From Halostagnicola kamekurae (GTDB lineage: Archaea; Halobacteriota; Halobacteria; Halobacteriales; Natrialbaceae): DNA of 41,583 bases. The stretch covers positions 1-41,583 of the forward strand of contig NZ_FOZS01000010.1 of the NCBI RefSeq assembly GCF_900116205.1, written 5' to 3'. The notes under the pieces were generated by a model. That model was not told the DNA's origin and did no database searches. It saw only the letters and a program-made list of their open reading frames with translations. Both the position numbers and the translations under genes were made by a program. Positions 32,422 to 40,547 of the stretch are shown one piece after another (position 1 is the stretch's first letter; each line of letters opens with the position of its first letter).

Positions 32422-32652
32422 TTACCGGTCGCGTAATCGATCTCGAGCGGCTGCAAACCGAACGGGATCAGTGTCACCAGCAGCAGCCATGTCGTTTGCC
32501 GACTGGAGTTGGGAGTCAATAAGGCGATTCTGCTGGCGTGACCAGTCACTATCGTCGTGGGTCCGAACGTACTCGGCCCACCGTTTGATCATTGCGCGCC
32601 GTTGCTCCGTGTTCTGGCGTTGATCGTCCTCAAACTCCTGTGAGTTCAGCAT
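32422..32652 (-). CDS. small helical protein overlapping the nucleotidyltransferase gene
   Basis: 76 residues from the ATG at 32652, overlapping the end of the upstream gene by 23 bp. It is hydrophilic and helical (DDQRQNTEQRRAMIKRWAEY, VRFAAARDRLRDR) with no cysteine. The overlap indicates coupling to the nucleotidyltransferase. It may be the partner protein of a toxin-antitoxin-like pair. Family not recognised. Confidence 0.65.
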   Translation of the reverse strand: MLNSQEFEDDQRQNTEQRRAMIKRWAEYVRTHDDSDWSRQQNRLIDSQLQSANDMAAAGDTDPVRFAAARDRLRDR

Positions 32653-33241
32653 AGTAGTCCTCAACACCAAGCTCTTTGACGTATGCTTCGAGCTGCTCCG
32701 TGTTAAATCGTTCCTCGAACGTCAGATACAGGTGGAGAGCATCTTCGAAGTCTTTCCCACTACGGCTGTCTGCTGCTTTCGCGAGTCGGAGTTTGTACGC
32801 AATCTGCAGTTCGAGCGAACTGATCTCGATCTGCCCCTCATCGAATGTGACGGTGAGTGGGTTCGAAAGCGCCTCACGTTCGACATCGTTTGAGACGAAC
32901 CACGTCTCGAAGTTCGGATACATCTCACCATCCTCTGCAATCCGAATGCGGCTCCCGTCGCTCAACATTGAATACATCTCATCAAGTGGCATTGCCATTC
33001 CCCAGTAGCCCCGATCCTTGAGTTCGGTAACCAACTGCTTGGTTTCCGTTTCGGACAGCGACTCCAGAATTACATCGATGTCTTCTGTTGACCGAGATCG
33101 ACCAGTGAGGATTGCGACATACCCACTGACAATGACGTAATTAACATCGCAAGCGTTGAGGATCTGTGTAAATGCTAATACGTCTTTGTCGAGTTCTGAA
33201 AGCTCACGTGATACCGTGAGTCCATTTTCACTGAGTTCCAT
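32630..33241 (-). CDS. nucleotidyltransferase-fold protein (AbiEii/MNT-like)
   Basis: 203 residues. The core signature VIVSGYVAILTGRSRSTEDI followed by DVILE (37-60) is the nucleotidyltransferase pattern with the acidic pair D54 and D56 but a modified GS motif (SGY). The C-terminal part is helical (LQIAYKLRLAKAADSRSGKD). Such proteins act as toxins or antitoxins that transfer nucleotides to tRNA or to partner proteins. The overlapping small gene is the candidate partner. Confidence 0.8.
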   Translation of the reverse strand: MELSENGLTVSRELSELDKDVLAFTQILNACDVNYVIVSGYVAILTGRSRSTEDIDVILESLSETETKQLVTELKDRGYWGMAMPLDEMYSMLSDGSRIRIAEDGEMYPNFETWFVSNDVEREALSNPLTVTFDEGQIEISSLELQIAYKLRLAKAADSRSGKDFEDALHLYLTFEERFNTEQLEAYVKELGVEDYYAELTGV

Positions 33242-33593
33242 CAGTTTCCTCCATGGAATACGAATAAACAGGCCGGTGCCTCAGTTGCATACGTTCTTTA
33301 TTTGGTGCCAACATTCTTTGAACCCTTTTTCGGTATCTTGACTTACGTTCTCTCTGGTTTTACTTGTGTACCATAGCTCGGAGTGCCTGAGGCTTATTTC
33401 TGTGCCCAATGGTGAGATAGAGGCTTTTCACATAACGAGACGCTTTTTGTACGGTGGCGAAAGCCCGGTTGTGAACGGAGTGAACAACCCGGAACGTGGA
33501 GGTGGGTGGGGCGGTGGGAAGTGGGTAATCGGGCACTACAGCCGAACACACTGCCACCAAGTCGTGAGTCCTCGCGAGACCTTGCGAGCGACG
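33242..33593. other. intergenic region with a hairpin
   Basis: No supported gene. Around 33465-33493 cccggttgt and acaacccgg flank gaacggagtga and form an imperfect stem that could end the minus-strand Zn-ribbon transcript. Everything else in this 350-bp stretch appears non-coding. Confidence 0.35.
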
Positions 33594-33893
33594 CTACGAC
33601 TCTCCGTGTATCGACACGTCCCGCAGCGACCCTGTCCACTCGCACACTGCACACGTCCGTTCGTCTCGAGCGTCGCTGTCGGTGCTGACGAGTGTCGTCA
33701 CACCGCAGTCAGGACACCGTTCGGAACACCGCTTCGACCAGGTGCACGCATCACATGTGAGCCCTGCAGTGATGTCGTACCTTCCTCCATGGTCGAGCAG
33801 CGGTTCGTACCGGAGTTCGTCCGCCCCACACTCGGGACAGCTATCTGTGTCTGATACGACCTCGGTTACTGAGAGTGCAACTTGTACTGGCAT
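33594..33893 (-). CDS. zinc-ribbon protein, TFIIS-like pairs
   Basis: 99 residues from the ATG at 33893. CxxC pairs appear in order: CPEC (19-22), CDAC (47-50), CSERCPDC and CAVC (81-84), giving two or three zinc ribbons with the shape of nucleic-acid-binding proteins. A longer frame from a GTG at 34067 has no clear homology, though part of it looks coding-like. It follows the OB-fold gene on the same strand. Confidence 0.75.
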   Translation of the reverse strand: MPVQVALSVTEVVSDTDSCPECGADELRYEPLLDHGGRYDITAGLTCDACTWSKRCSERCPDCGVTTLVSTDSDARDERTCAVCEWTGSLRDVSIHGES

Positions 33894-34092
33894 ATCAACT
33901 ACCTCGCTCCGCCCCTTCGGGCGTGCGACAAACCCACCGAGCGACTCGAGTGTCTCTCGAGAAGCCAGCCGCTCGAGGGATTGTAGTCCACGGTCGTGGC
34001 TGCGCGCGCAGCGCAGCGAGCACGGAGCGGAGGGTGGGGTGGCGGGGTCTGGGTCGGTCTGGCCCACAGCAAAAAAGGGGGCACTTCCCCAG

Positions 34093-34950
34093 TTATTCGT
34101 CCCACCACCGGCCGCGTTCCGGGAACTCGATGCGCGACCAGCCGGTCAACGCGAGCGAGCATCGCCCCTGATACCAACTCTTGGCTGCCGCCCGGAACCT
34201 GACCGTCTGTCCCTCGCGAACCATCGTCTGATTCGACCGCTGCCAGATCGTGAACTTCGTTCGTCCGCTTTTGTCCCCGAGGAGCCCGACTTGCTGGATG
34301 TTCGAAGAGGAGGGCGTCCAGAGCTCGATGACTTCACCTTCGACCGTCACCTCGCCGACCGGGACCTCCGCGATATCTGCGATCGGGACGATCGTCCCTG
34401 ACTCGGCCTTGACCTCCTCGAGCGTCTCGAGGACCGCCGTTGTCACTTCCGTCTCATCCTCTACTTTCTCGGCCAACCGCTTCGCGATGACTGCCCGCGA
34501 CCAGCCGCCATCGATGCGCTCGCTGATCCGCATCGCCTGTCTGTTGACTGCTGCAAGATCGTTCTGGGAGAGCCGCGCTCGAGGATCGACGATGTCGGGT
34601 TCGTCGCAACTACACTGCTCGACGACGACTTCTCGCGTCCGCCTCGCCCGGTCGTCCTGCCCACCGAGTTCGGCTTGGGCACTGATCAGTTCGAGTTCCG
34701 CCTCTCGAGCACGAATCCGCTCTTCGTGCTCGAGACTGACACCGTGCATCCGCCCATCGCACGTATTTGCGATGCCGTCCGGGTGATTCGCGTCCACCTT
34801 CGCCTGGATCTCCATCTCGACCGTCGCCTGGAACGCCGGCGTATCGTCGACGACTTCGACGCCGTCCTCGTCGACCACCGTGTCGTCTGTTTTCTCGAAC
34901 GCCTGTTCATCGACCGAAACTACATTACTGGTAACGTTGTTACTAGACAT
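34093..34950 (-). CDS. OB-fold DNA-binding protein (RPA-like)
   Basis: 285 residues. The first 90 are acidic. CSCDEP lies near residue 115, followed by a helical region (LSQNDLAAVNRQAMRISERI). An OB-fold domain at about 195-285 is indicated by TVEGEVIELWTPSSSNIQQV, GLLGDKSGRTKFTIW, GQTVRFRAAAKSWYQGRCSL. This OB pattern occurs in haloarchaeal single-strand-binding proteins of the replication protein A group, often on plasmids. It may have a role in replication or repair. Confidence 0.8.
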   Translation of the reverse strand: MSSNNVTSNVVSVDEQAFEKTDDTVVDEDGVEVVDDTPAFQATVEMEIQAKVDANHPDGIANTCDGRMHGVSLEHEERIRAREAELELISAQAELGGQDDRARRTREVVVEQCSCDEPDIVDPRARLSQNDLAAVNRQAMRISERIDGGWSRAVIAKRLAEKVEDETEVTTAVLETLEEVKAESGTIVPIADIAEVPVGEVTVEGEVIELWTPSSSNIQQVGLLGDKSGRTKFTIWQRSNQTMVREGQTVRFRAAAKSWYQGRCSLALTGWSRIEFPERGRWWDE

Positions 34951-35680
34951 TGGAATCTACCTGGATTCCGAAGGCGCTCACGCGCTGGCTACCGCGATCT
35001 TACCTATCGCGGTTTTCCACGACGACCGACAGAACCATCTGCGCGCTCTCGCTCGCGCCTTCGCTCGCGCCCCACTGGGCGCGAGCGCGAGCGCGCCTAC
35101 GGCTACCAGGCAGCCAGCACCGCGCGCAGACCCGCCCAAAGCGACCGTCCAGCTTTAAGCCGTTTCTCGCGTCCGGCCCGAATGCGGACTCGTGTCCAGT
35201 GTGGGTGTCGGCGAGCACGCGCGCCGCAGCGAGTCGCGCGAGCGCAGACGGCACCCAGCTGGAACGCGAAAGGCGCGAGGGGCGCAACCGAAAACGCGCT
35301 TAATGCTGGCGCCGAGACCAGACGCCCGGAACGGTGACCGAGCGGTGCGGATCGGTCACCGCAGGCCCGGACTGGTCGGTCGCGAGTGTCGAGTGGGCGG
35401 CACGCTGCGAGCGGGGCGTGCCGTTCACAAACACTGGCCCCGCAGCGCCACGCCGCTCTGTGGCGTGGCGACCGGGGCCGGTGACCGAGAACAAATCGTC
35501 ACCCGTGATTCCAACGGGAGGCGATCCACGCCAACTAACCCCGTTCGAGTTTGTGGAATTTCGGCACACCGCTTCGAGATAGTTACCCGTTGGTCTTGAT
35601 TTAGACGCGCATCAGAGAAGGCTAGAGAGGTAGGCGGACGCGCACGACTGAGATCCGCCTTCAGTGGCCGGCCGAATTAG
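34951..35680. other. 730-bp GC-rich, structured non-coding region
   Basis: No gene can be supported. A run of alternating gcgcgagcgcgagcgcgc and similar motifs lies at about 35040-35100. A strong nested stem is at 35436-35479: outer ggcccc/ggggcc and inner cgccacgcc/ggcgtggcg, loop gctctgt. Arms cggtcaccg (35353-35361) and cggtgaccg (35479-35487) also pair. This could be a regulatory or replication-related structure. Confidence 0.4.
35436..35479. repeat. long nested hairpin
   Basis: The outer stem ggcccc pairs with ggggcc and the inner cgccacgcc pairs with ggcgtggcg around a 7-base loop. It lies upstream of the OB-fold gene and downstream of PadR. There is no U-tract, so it is not a typical terminator. 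Confidence 0.6.
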
Positions 35681-35974
35681 CTACTCGGCGCTCGAGGTGA
35701 GTGACTCGACGTACTGATTTTCCCACTCGCGTCGCGCTTCGAGTTCGCGCTGACCGCGAGCCGTGATCGTGTAATAGTTCGTCCGCTTGTCGAGTTTGCC
35801 TTTCTCGACGAGGCCCTTGTCGACGACTTCGTCGAGGTTGGGATACAACCGACCATGATGGATCTCGGTCTCGTAGTACTCTTCGAGTTCGTCCTTGATC
35901 GCCAGCCCGTGGGGCTCGTCTTGGCCGGCGATCGTATACATGACGTCACGCTGGAACGCAGTCAAATCGTACAT
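35681..35974 (-). CDS. PadR-family transcriptional regulator
   Basis: 97 residues from the ATG at 35974. It has the PadR winged-helix sequence: YDLTAFQRDVMYTIAGQDEP, HGLAIKDELEEYY, HHGRLYPNLDEVVDKGLVEK, YYTITARGQREL. A dimerisation tail is short. A second, truncated copy of its first 29 codons is found at 38967-39056. Family known for ligand-controlled repressors; haloarchaeal plasmids carry many. Confidence 0.9.
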   Translation of the reverse strand: MYDLTAFQRDVMYTIAGQDEPHGLAIKDELEEYYETEIHHGRLYPNLDEVVDKGLVEKGKLDKRTNYYTITARGQRELEARREWENQYVESLTSSAE

Positions 35975-36122
35975 ATCGGAATTATTTCCTATCTGCTGAT
36001 AAGGTTTCCGAGACGTAGTGGGAGAATACAAACTGAGCGCCACTGGAACAGCCATGATCACATACTGGCCCTCTCGTCTTTTGCACGTAGGGTCTCCCCA
36101 GTATGGTAGCAGTCGATGCTAG

Positions 36123-36581
36123 TTATTCATCAAGAGCTCCGATAGACTCGAGATAGCCACGGATTTCGATAACAAACTGTCGGTACCGCTCGAGATCTTG
36201 GAGTGCGTTGTACACCACATCGTGTTCGATGATCTCACCATAGGTATGCGCGAGGACATTACGAAATCGAGTACCCTGTGCCATTGCGTCAGCCGTTGAA
36301 GCAGACAGTATCTCGAGTTCCTCGAGTGCTTGCATCGATTCGGGATTGCTCACTGGCGGGGTTCCGCGCTCGTGTTTGACCAGTTCTTCACCGATGTCGA
36401 TGGCTGCCTCGGTCATTTTCACGAACCGACGCTCAACGATGTCTTGCGTGTCTGAATCAGCATGATACGCCTCACGGCTCAGCGACTGCTTCCGAGCGAG
36501 GACGCCCAAGCTCACTTCGATCGTCTCGACAGCGGTAAGTATTCGATTGAGGCGGTCAGAAGGAAACGTCCCGCCTGTCAT
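36123..36581 (-). CDS. hepT: HepT-family RNase toxin
   Basis: 152 residues, all-helical. R107 and the catalytic pattern R-x4-H-x-Y occur in RFRNVLAHTYGEI (H112, Y114). HepT toxins cleave RNA and are held in check by MntA-type nucleotidyltransferases through AMPylation of the Tyr. Its ATG overlaps the stop of the mntA-like gene by 4 bases, the expected order. Confidence 0.9.
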   Translation of the reverse strand: MTGGTFPSDRLNRILTAVETIEVSLGVLARKQSLSREAYHADSDTQDIVERRFVKMTEAAIDIGEELVKHERGTPPVSNPESMQALEELEILSASTADAMAQGTRFRNVLAHTYGEIIEHDVVYNALQDLERYRQFVIEIRGYLESIGALDE

Positions 36582-37060
36582 CGGTCACGAGTCTCGCCAT
36601 CAGTAGCCGTGACAGCGGAACTGCCGAGATGCTTGTCGATTCGTTCGAGTGCCGCATCGAACCGTTCACGTGGTGATCGATCAGAGGATTCAGCTGGCCG
36701 TAATTGGTTCCGGTTGGCAGCCACGTCCTCTGGCTCACCGATGAGCAAGACGCCCTGAGTGAAGATGCTCTCTACAAGGTCCGGTGATGCCGTTTGGAGG
36801 TCAACCAAATCGATATTGTCGGTCTCGAGTGTGGCACTGAGGTCAGCACTCAAACCAAAAAAGATGTCGTTGTAGTCTGGATCAGCAGGGCGAACCGTCT
36901 CAAGCACAACTGCGATATCGAGATCGCTCCCAGCGTGCGTCTCTCCCTGGGCGTGAGACCCAAACAGAATCGCTAGCTTCACTGGATGCTCTTGCAGGAC
37001 CTCCCGAAGGGTCTCGAGCGGGACGGATTCATCGAGAGTAGCTTCCTCAGTGGTCCTCAT
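36578..37060 (-). CDS. mntA: MntA-type nucleotidyltransferase antitoxin
   Basis: 160 residues from the ATG at 37060. GSHAQGETHAGSDLDIAVVL contains the GS-x10-DxD motif (G34, S35, D46, D48) that transfers AMP. The helical C-terminus holds an RERFDAALERIDKH segment. It would neutralise HepT by modifying its conserved Tyr. Longer in-frame sequence upstream is unlikely to be translated. Confidence 0.9.
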   Translation of the reverse strand: MRTTEEATLDESVPLETLREVLQEHPVKLAILFGSHAQGETHAGSDLDIAVVLETVRPADPDYNDIFFGLSADLSATLETDNIDLVDLQTASPDLVESIFTQGVLLIGEPEDVAANRNQLRPAESSDRSPRERFDAALERIDKHLGSSAVTATDGETRDR

Positions 37061-37256
37061 TATCGGAAAAGACGTTCTTGTTGCACATAAACGCTCAGGT
37101 GATAGCCAGGGGAATCGGATTCGCATAACGAGACTCGGTAGTCCACCAGTCTAACTGTGTATTCTCAGATTTTGTTTGACAAATATGTGAACATGCTATA
37201 GAGAAAATCGAATCAGGGAGGATATTGAATGCTATTTTCGAACCGCTGGAAATTTG

Positions 37257-37890
37257 CTAATCTGATGCTGTCCCAATTTGGAGTCCCCCCTTTTCTATGC
37301 TGAGGGAAATGTTATTTGTACTTGAGTTTAGAAATGAAATTGATTTAGACGCTCCATTGGCTTTCACAGTGACATTGTATTCACTTTCATCCTGGAACAC
37401 ACCACGATAGCCTTCGATACTACCCGGAGGGACCGTAACAACGTCATACACGGTACTTCTAGTAGACGTGTTTTCAACCTCAACTCTGAGGTCGACGGCT
37501 TCACTAAGGTCATTCGAAACTACAAGATGAGAAGTTGGTCTATATCTTTCTTGGAACGTTATCTCGGACCTCGAAATTGTGAATGTGAATCTATCATAAG
37601 GAGTCCCGCCTGGGTCTACCGTGGTTTCTATTGACTTTTCATCCGCAGAAATTGATACGGTATGCGGTCCGCCTCCAGTAGAAAATAGATCGGTAAACGA
37701 TTTTGGATATTCTGATCTAACTGAAACATTTCTTTTTTCGCCCTCACCATCAGGACCCATTACTGAGATCTTGACTTCAGTTGATTCACTGAGATCGTTC
37801 TGAATAACCAGCTCATACTGAGACTGGCTCTCTGTTTCTTCAAACTGGACATGCTCTGGGTCACTTTGGGATCCATTGAATGAATCGAAG
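37257..37890 (-). pseudogene. secreted-type beta-domain protein, 5' end cut off by MITE copy 2
   Basis: The open frame extends from the stop at 37257 back to the MITE boundary with no ATG before 37760. It reads PFDSFNGSQSDPEHVQFEE at the break. Two similar beta modules are visible: LVIQNDLSESTEVKISV, and LVVSNDLSEAVDLRVEV about 95 residues later. Both look like extracellular immunoglobulin-like domains. The leader or lipobox has been lost by insertion, since reading into MITE copy 2 meets a TGA. A shortened product from the ATG at 37760 (167 residues) remains possible. Confidence 0.55.
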
Positions 37891-38068
37891 GGCTCTGGTG
37901 AATCGCTAGACGCCGGCGACTTTCAGCACTATATCAGTGGCTTGATGCACTACTCTTGGACAATTCTGGCTTCCGTTTCCACTGAATCTCTGCTGGTGAA
38001 ACGATGGGACCCATTTGCTCTGTCCCGATGTGGTACAACCCAATGCCCTATGGCGATTCACCAGAGCC
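37891..38068 (+). mobile_element. MITE copy 2 (178 bp), diverged
   Basis: It has the same terminal repeats as copies 1 and 3. The interior differs by many substitutions and one base in length. Flanks aatcgaag and aactatag show no duplication. It has cut off the 5' end of the beta-domain gene at 37257. It is older than copies 1 and 3, which are identical to each other. Confidence 0.9.
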
Positions 38069-38092
38069 AACTATAGCTACAGCACTCACCCG

Positions 38093-38197
38093 GTCTATAC
38101 AACCACACACTTCGTTGTTCGTCTCTCTGATCAATTACAGTCATTTCTGAACGCCTCACCCCTTTGGGGAGACAATAAACTCAGCGGAGGGCTTTGT
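38093..38197 (-). repeat. promoter-like repeat, copy R1
   Basis: It matches 40364-40461 over about 100 bp and shares its central part with the region ahead of tfb (32014-32060). Minus strand: ctgagtttattgtctcccc, aaaggggtgaggcgttc, then ATGACTGTAATTGATCAG. The start codon opens a short frame MTVIDQRDEQRSVWLYRP that stops after 25 residues. A promoter with a 5' hairpin and broken gene start is likely. Confidence 0.55.
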
Positions 38198-38421
38198 AAG
38201 GGACTTCAGTTATCGTCTCCGACGAATCGCCGTGCACGCGTCCAGATCGTGTCATCTTGATTAGCACCCGTCTCATCCACCTCGAGATTCGAAGACCGGT
38301 CACGACGCTCGAGTTCGGCGATAAATGACGGGAATGGACTAGCGTACTGCCCGATATGCGAGATATAGTGCCCAAGACAGATTGGGTGAGAGGAAGGAAT
38401 AATTATGAACGGGTCACCACT

Positions 38422-38730
38422 ATGAATTAGAGTAGTACAGAACAACCAAATGGTTCTGAGAAGGAAGTTGTTGCTGTTACCAAGCATGGTCAGGCGACCA
38501 TCCCGAAGCGATTCCGTGAGAAGTTGGGAATTGAAGCGCCCGGGAAGGTGCTGTTCCGAGAGACTAAAGATGGTGACGTGATCGTCGAACAGATTCGGTC
38601 CCCGAGCAAAATGCGAGGATTTGCTGCCCAGAAGGAGACATCGACCAATCAGCCTGCAACCGATATCCTTCACGAGAAGCGCGAGCAGGATCGAAACGAG
38701 CGCAACGCACAGTTCTTGACAGAGGAGTGA
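38422..38730 (+). pseudogene. VapB/AbrB-type antitoxin with an early TAG
   Basis: The AbrB fold (VAVTKHGQATIPKRFREKLG, then KVLFRETKDGDVIVEQIRSP) is intact to the TGA at 38728-38730. The only good start, ATG at 38422, is followed by AAT and TAG (38428-38430) in frame. No other ATG, GTG or TTG precedes the DNA-binding region. A G-to-T change (GAG to TAG) would explain it. The stop overlaps the PIN-gene ATG (TGATG). Confidence 0.7.
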
Positions 38731-38973
38731 TGGCGATCCCTAACCGCGTCATATTTGACGCCGAGCCGTTGATTCGAACACGCAGATGATGAACCTAGCA
38801 GTGCTGTAGTTGAGGGGTATCTCGATGTGGTCGCCGTGGAGGACATGATCGGCTACTCGAACTATGTGAACCTCGCCGAAGTCCGGTATACCATCGCCCG
38901 AAAGTACGATCGTGCCACCGCTGACGAGTATCTCAACTGGCTCGAGGAGCTGGGATTGCTTTCTGTTCACTGA
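38730..38973 (+). pseudogene. PIN-domain (VapC) toxin, frameshifted and truncated
   Basis: From the ATG at 38730 it reads MAIPNRVIFDAEPLI with the first Asp of PIN. It then shifts to the frame HADDEPSSAVVEGYLD, GYSNYVNLAEVRYTIARKYD (second acidic site) and LEELGLLSVH, ending at TGA 38971-38973. The C-terminal acidic residues that complete the PIN active site are missing. Coupled to the disabled antitoxin before it, this pair is dead. Confidence 0.75.
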
Positions 38974-39056
38974 TCATTGATCGCGGGTCCATAGGGCTCA
39001 TCTTGGTCGGCAATCGAATGCAGGACATAACGCTGGAACGCGGTCAAATCGCACAT
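38967..39056 (-). pseudogene. truncated 5' copy of the PadR gene
   Basis: 29 codons, MCDLTAFQRYVLHSIADQDE then PYGPAINDQ, are about 70 percent identical to the first 29 residues of PadR at 35681-35974. The similarity includes some upstream bases (cacatatcggaattat). It ends at the junction with the VapC remnant, indicating a recombination scar. Confidence 0.7.
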
Positions 39057-39075
39057 ATCGGAATTATGAATTGAG

Positions 39076-39621
39076 TCAGTCGAATTCGGAAACGAAATCC
39101 TCGTCGAGTTCATCAGCGAGTTTGCCACCAGTAAGCCAGGTGACTTGCTCGTCGTCGAGTCCATACTGTGGGATCAGCGATTCCGCAGCTTCGCCAAGGG
39201 GAATATCATTCGTAACGAGTGAAACCTGATCAGTGGTGCCATCGAGGAGCAGTTCGAGCGCCAGACCCACGAGTTCTGTATCCGTCTTTTCGACCGCATC
39301 TTCTGATCGATCACTGGCGCTCGCGATGAAACGCCGTGCCTGATCCATCACGTTCGAGATATCTGAATTCGAATAGGACGGGCTTTCAGTAACCTTCATC
39401 CACCCCTCTCGTAGTGCCTCTTCGATAGCGGAATCACCGGCTATATACTCGTCGAGAACTGGGTCGCCAGTCACTTCGGCATACACCTGCGGCGAGATGC
39501 GGAAGACCGTCTCACGCTAACGAGCTTCACGAGCGAGCGCCTGAAATCGTGTGCTTTCACGCCGCCCGCAACTGATGAGGACCGACGAATCGATAAAAAC
39601 GACGTCTCTGTCGCTTTCCAT
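39076..39621 (-). pseudogene. PIN-domain toxin with an in-frame TAG
   Basis: From the ATG at 39621 the frame reads DRDVVFIDSSVLISCGRRES (PIN N-terminus with Asp), then RFQALAREAR, a TAG at 39517-39519, and continues RETVFRISPQVYAEVTGDP to the end at 39076. The later part has DTELVGLALELL and VTNDIPLGEAAESL, the second and third acidic sites. A single CAG-to-TAG change is the simplest reading. The HTH partner lies 6 bp upstream on the same strand. Confidence 0.7.
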
Positions 39622-39627
39622 CCCAGA

Positions 39628-40143
39628 TCAGGCCTCAACAACAGGTCGAAGTGCGTCCAGAATGACGCCCGCCTCTAAGGGCGATATCTCTTGCTCACGA
39701 GCCATAATCTGATGCGTGACTGATCCGTCGACGTATTCGCGAGCATATTTGAGTGCGACGGCAAGCCCATCCAGCCCATGGCGATCGATGTACGTATCGA
39801 TGTCGTCGTCCCGCGTTCGACGGGCAATTGCCTCGACCAACTCCGGTGTGATCCGACGTTCGGCATCGCCTTCTACCAGTTGGAGATCGATCTCGTGAGC
39901 CGTATACTTCGCCGGTCGCCCGTCGTTTGACTGCTCGATGAAGCCTGCAGCTTCGAGACCATCAACGTAGTCGTAGACTGTTCGCTGTGGGAGATCGAGT
40001 GTCGTAACGATCTCTTGGATTTCCGTCGCCGGATGATGGCGGATATAGGTATATATCCACGCTTTGCGAGCATTCCCGAGGAGCTCGAACGCCTCACCAC
40101 CCGTATCGAGTGGGGTATCCCAGTTTGCTTCTCTCGTTGCCAT
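39628..40143 (-). CDS. winged-helix antitoxin-type regulator
   Basis: 171 residues from the ATG at 40143. The winged-helix region (about 20-70) reads GNARKAWIYTYIRHHPATEI, LDLPQRTVYDYVDGLEAAGF. A C-terminal helical segment (LDGLAVALKYAREYVDGSVT) would bind the PIN protein. In haloarchaea such HTH proteins are encoded directly before PIN toxins. The toxin gene downstream is interrupted, so this may be an orphan antitoxin. Confidence 0.8.
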   Translation of the reverse strand: MATREANWDTPLDTGGEAFELLGNARKAWIYTYIRHHPATEIQEIVTTLDLPQRTVYDYVDGLEAAGFIEQSNDGRPAKYTAHEIDLQLVEGDAERRITPELVEAIARRTRDDDIDTYIDRHGLDGLAVALKYAREYVDGSVTHQIMAREQEISPLEAGVILDALRPVVEA

Positions 40144-40213
40144 CCGTAGTAGCGAATTGCACGCAAAACACAATAAGGCTTATCGAGACAATATTGTCAT
40201 GATTCGACTGTTA

Positions 40214-40411
40214 CTACAGGAACCAATTGACTTCGCTTTGGGAGCAAATGGACCTCCCCCCGAGCCTAAATCCTGTTGAGCTACGCCTCGAGTAGTCAAT
40301 GGGTGAACCAGGAGAGCCAAGCGTCGCTGGAGTCGGATCATGCCGACACTCCTCGTTTGGTTCGTCTAACCACACAATGCGTTGGTCGCCTCTCTGGTCG
40401 ATTGCAGTCAT
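40214..40411 (-). CDS. short frame opening in repeat R2, unknown
   Basis: Beginning at an ATG inside repeat R2, the frame reads MTAIDQRGDQRIVWLDEPNE, then ECRHDPTPATLG, to a stop at 40214. Its start is homologous to the R1 start (MTVIDQRDEQR). The first 20 residues are thus conserved, but the rest may be non-homologous read-through. It could be the 5' remnant of a gene family whose body is lost. Confidence 0.35.
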   Translation of the reverse strand: MTAIDQRGDQRIVWLDEPNEECRHDPTPATLGSPGSPIDYSRRSSTGFRLGGRSICSQSEVNWFL

Positions 40412-40461
40412 TTCTGAACGCCTCACCCCTCCGGGGAGGCGATAAACTCGGCGGAGAGTTT
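40364..40461 (-). repeat. promoter-like repeat, copy R2
   Basis: About 100 bp, closely similar to R1. Minus strand: gagtttatcgcctccccgg, aggggtgaggcgttcagaaa, then ATG. The hairpin cctcccc/ggggagg differs in sequence from R1 (tctcccc/ggggaga) with compensating changes, so pairing is retained. That supports a functional RNA or DNA hairpin. Confidence 0.55.
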
Positions 40462-40547
40462 TGGAACAAGATTCCAGTGTGTCATAGAACAGTTCTCATA
40501 CTTCCCCATGACTACCCGACAAACGGTAAGTACAGAGAAGGCAACTA

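Noticed and set aside
33899-34177. Minus-strand 92-residue frame beside the Zn-ribbon gene
   Set aside because: It overlaps the end of the OB-fold gene and has no domain; an alternative frame in phase with the Zn-ribbon gene looks slightly better but is also unproven.
38428-39519. TAG as pyrrolysine codon
   Set aside because: Pyrrolysine use is not known in haloarchaea and no pyl gene is in the window; nonsense mutation is simpler.
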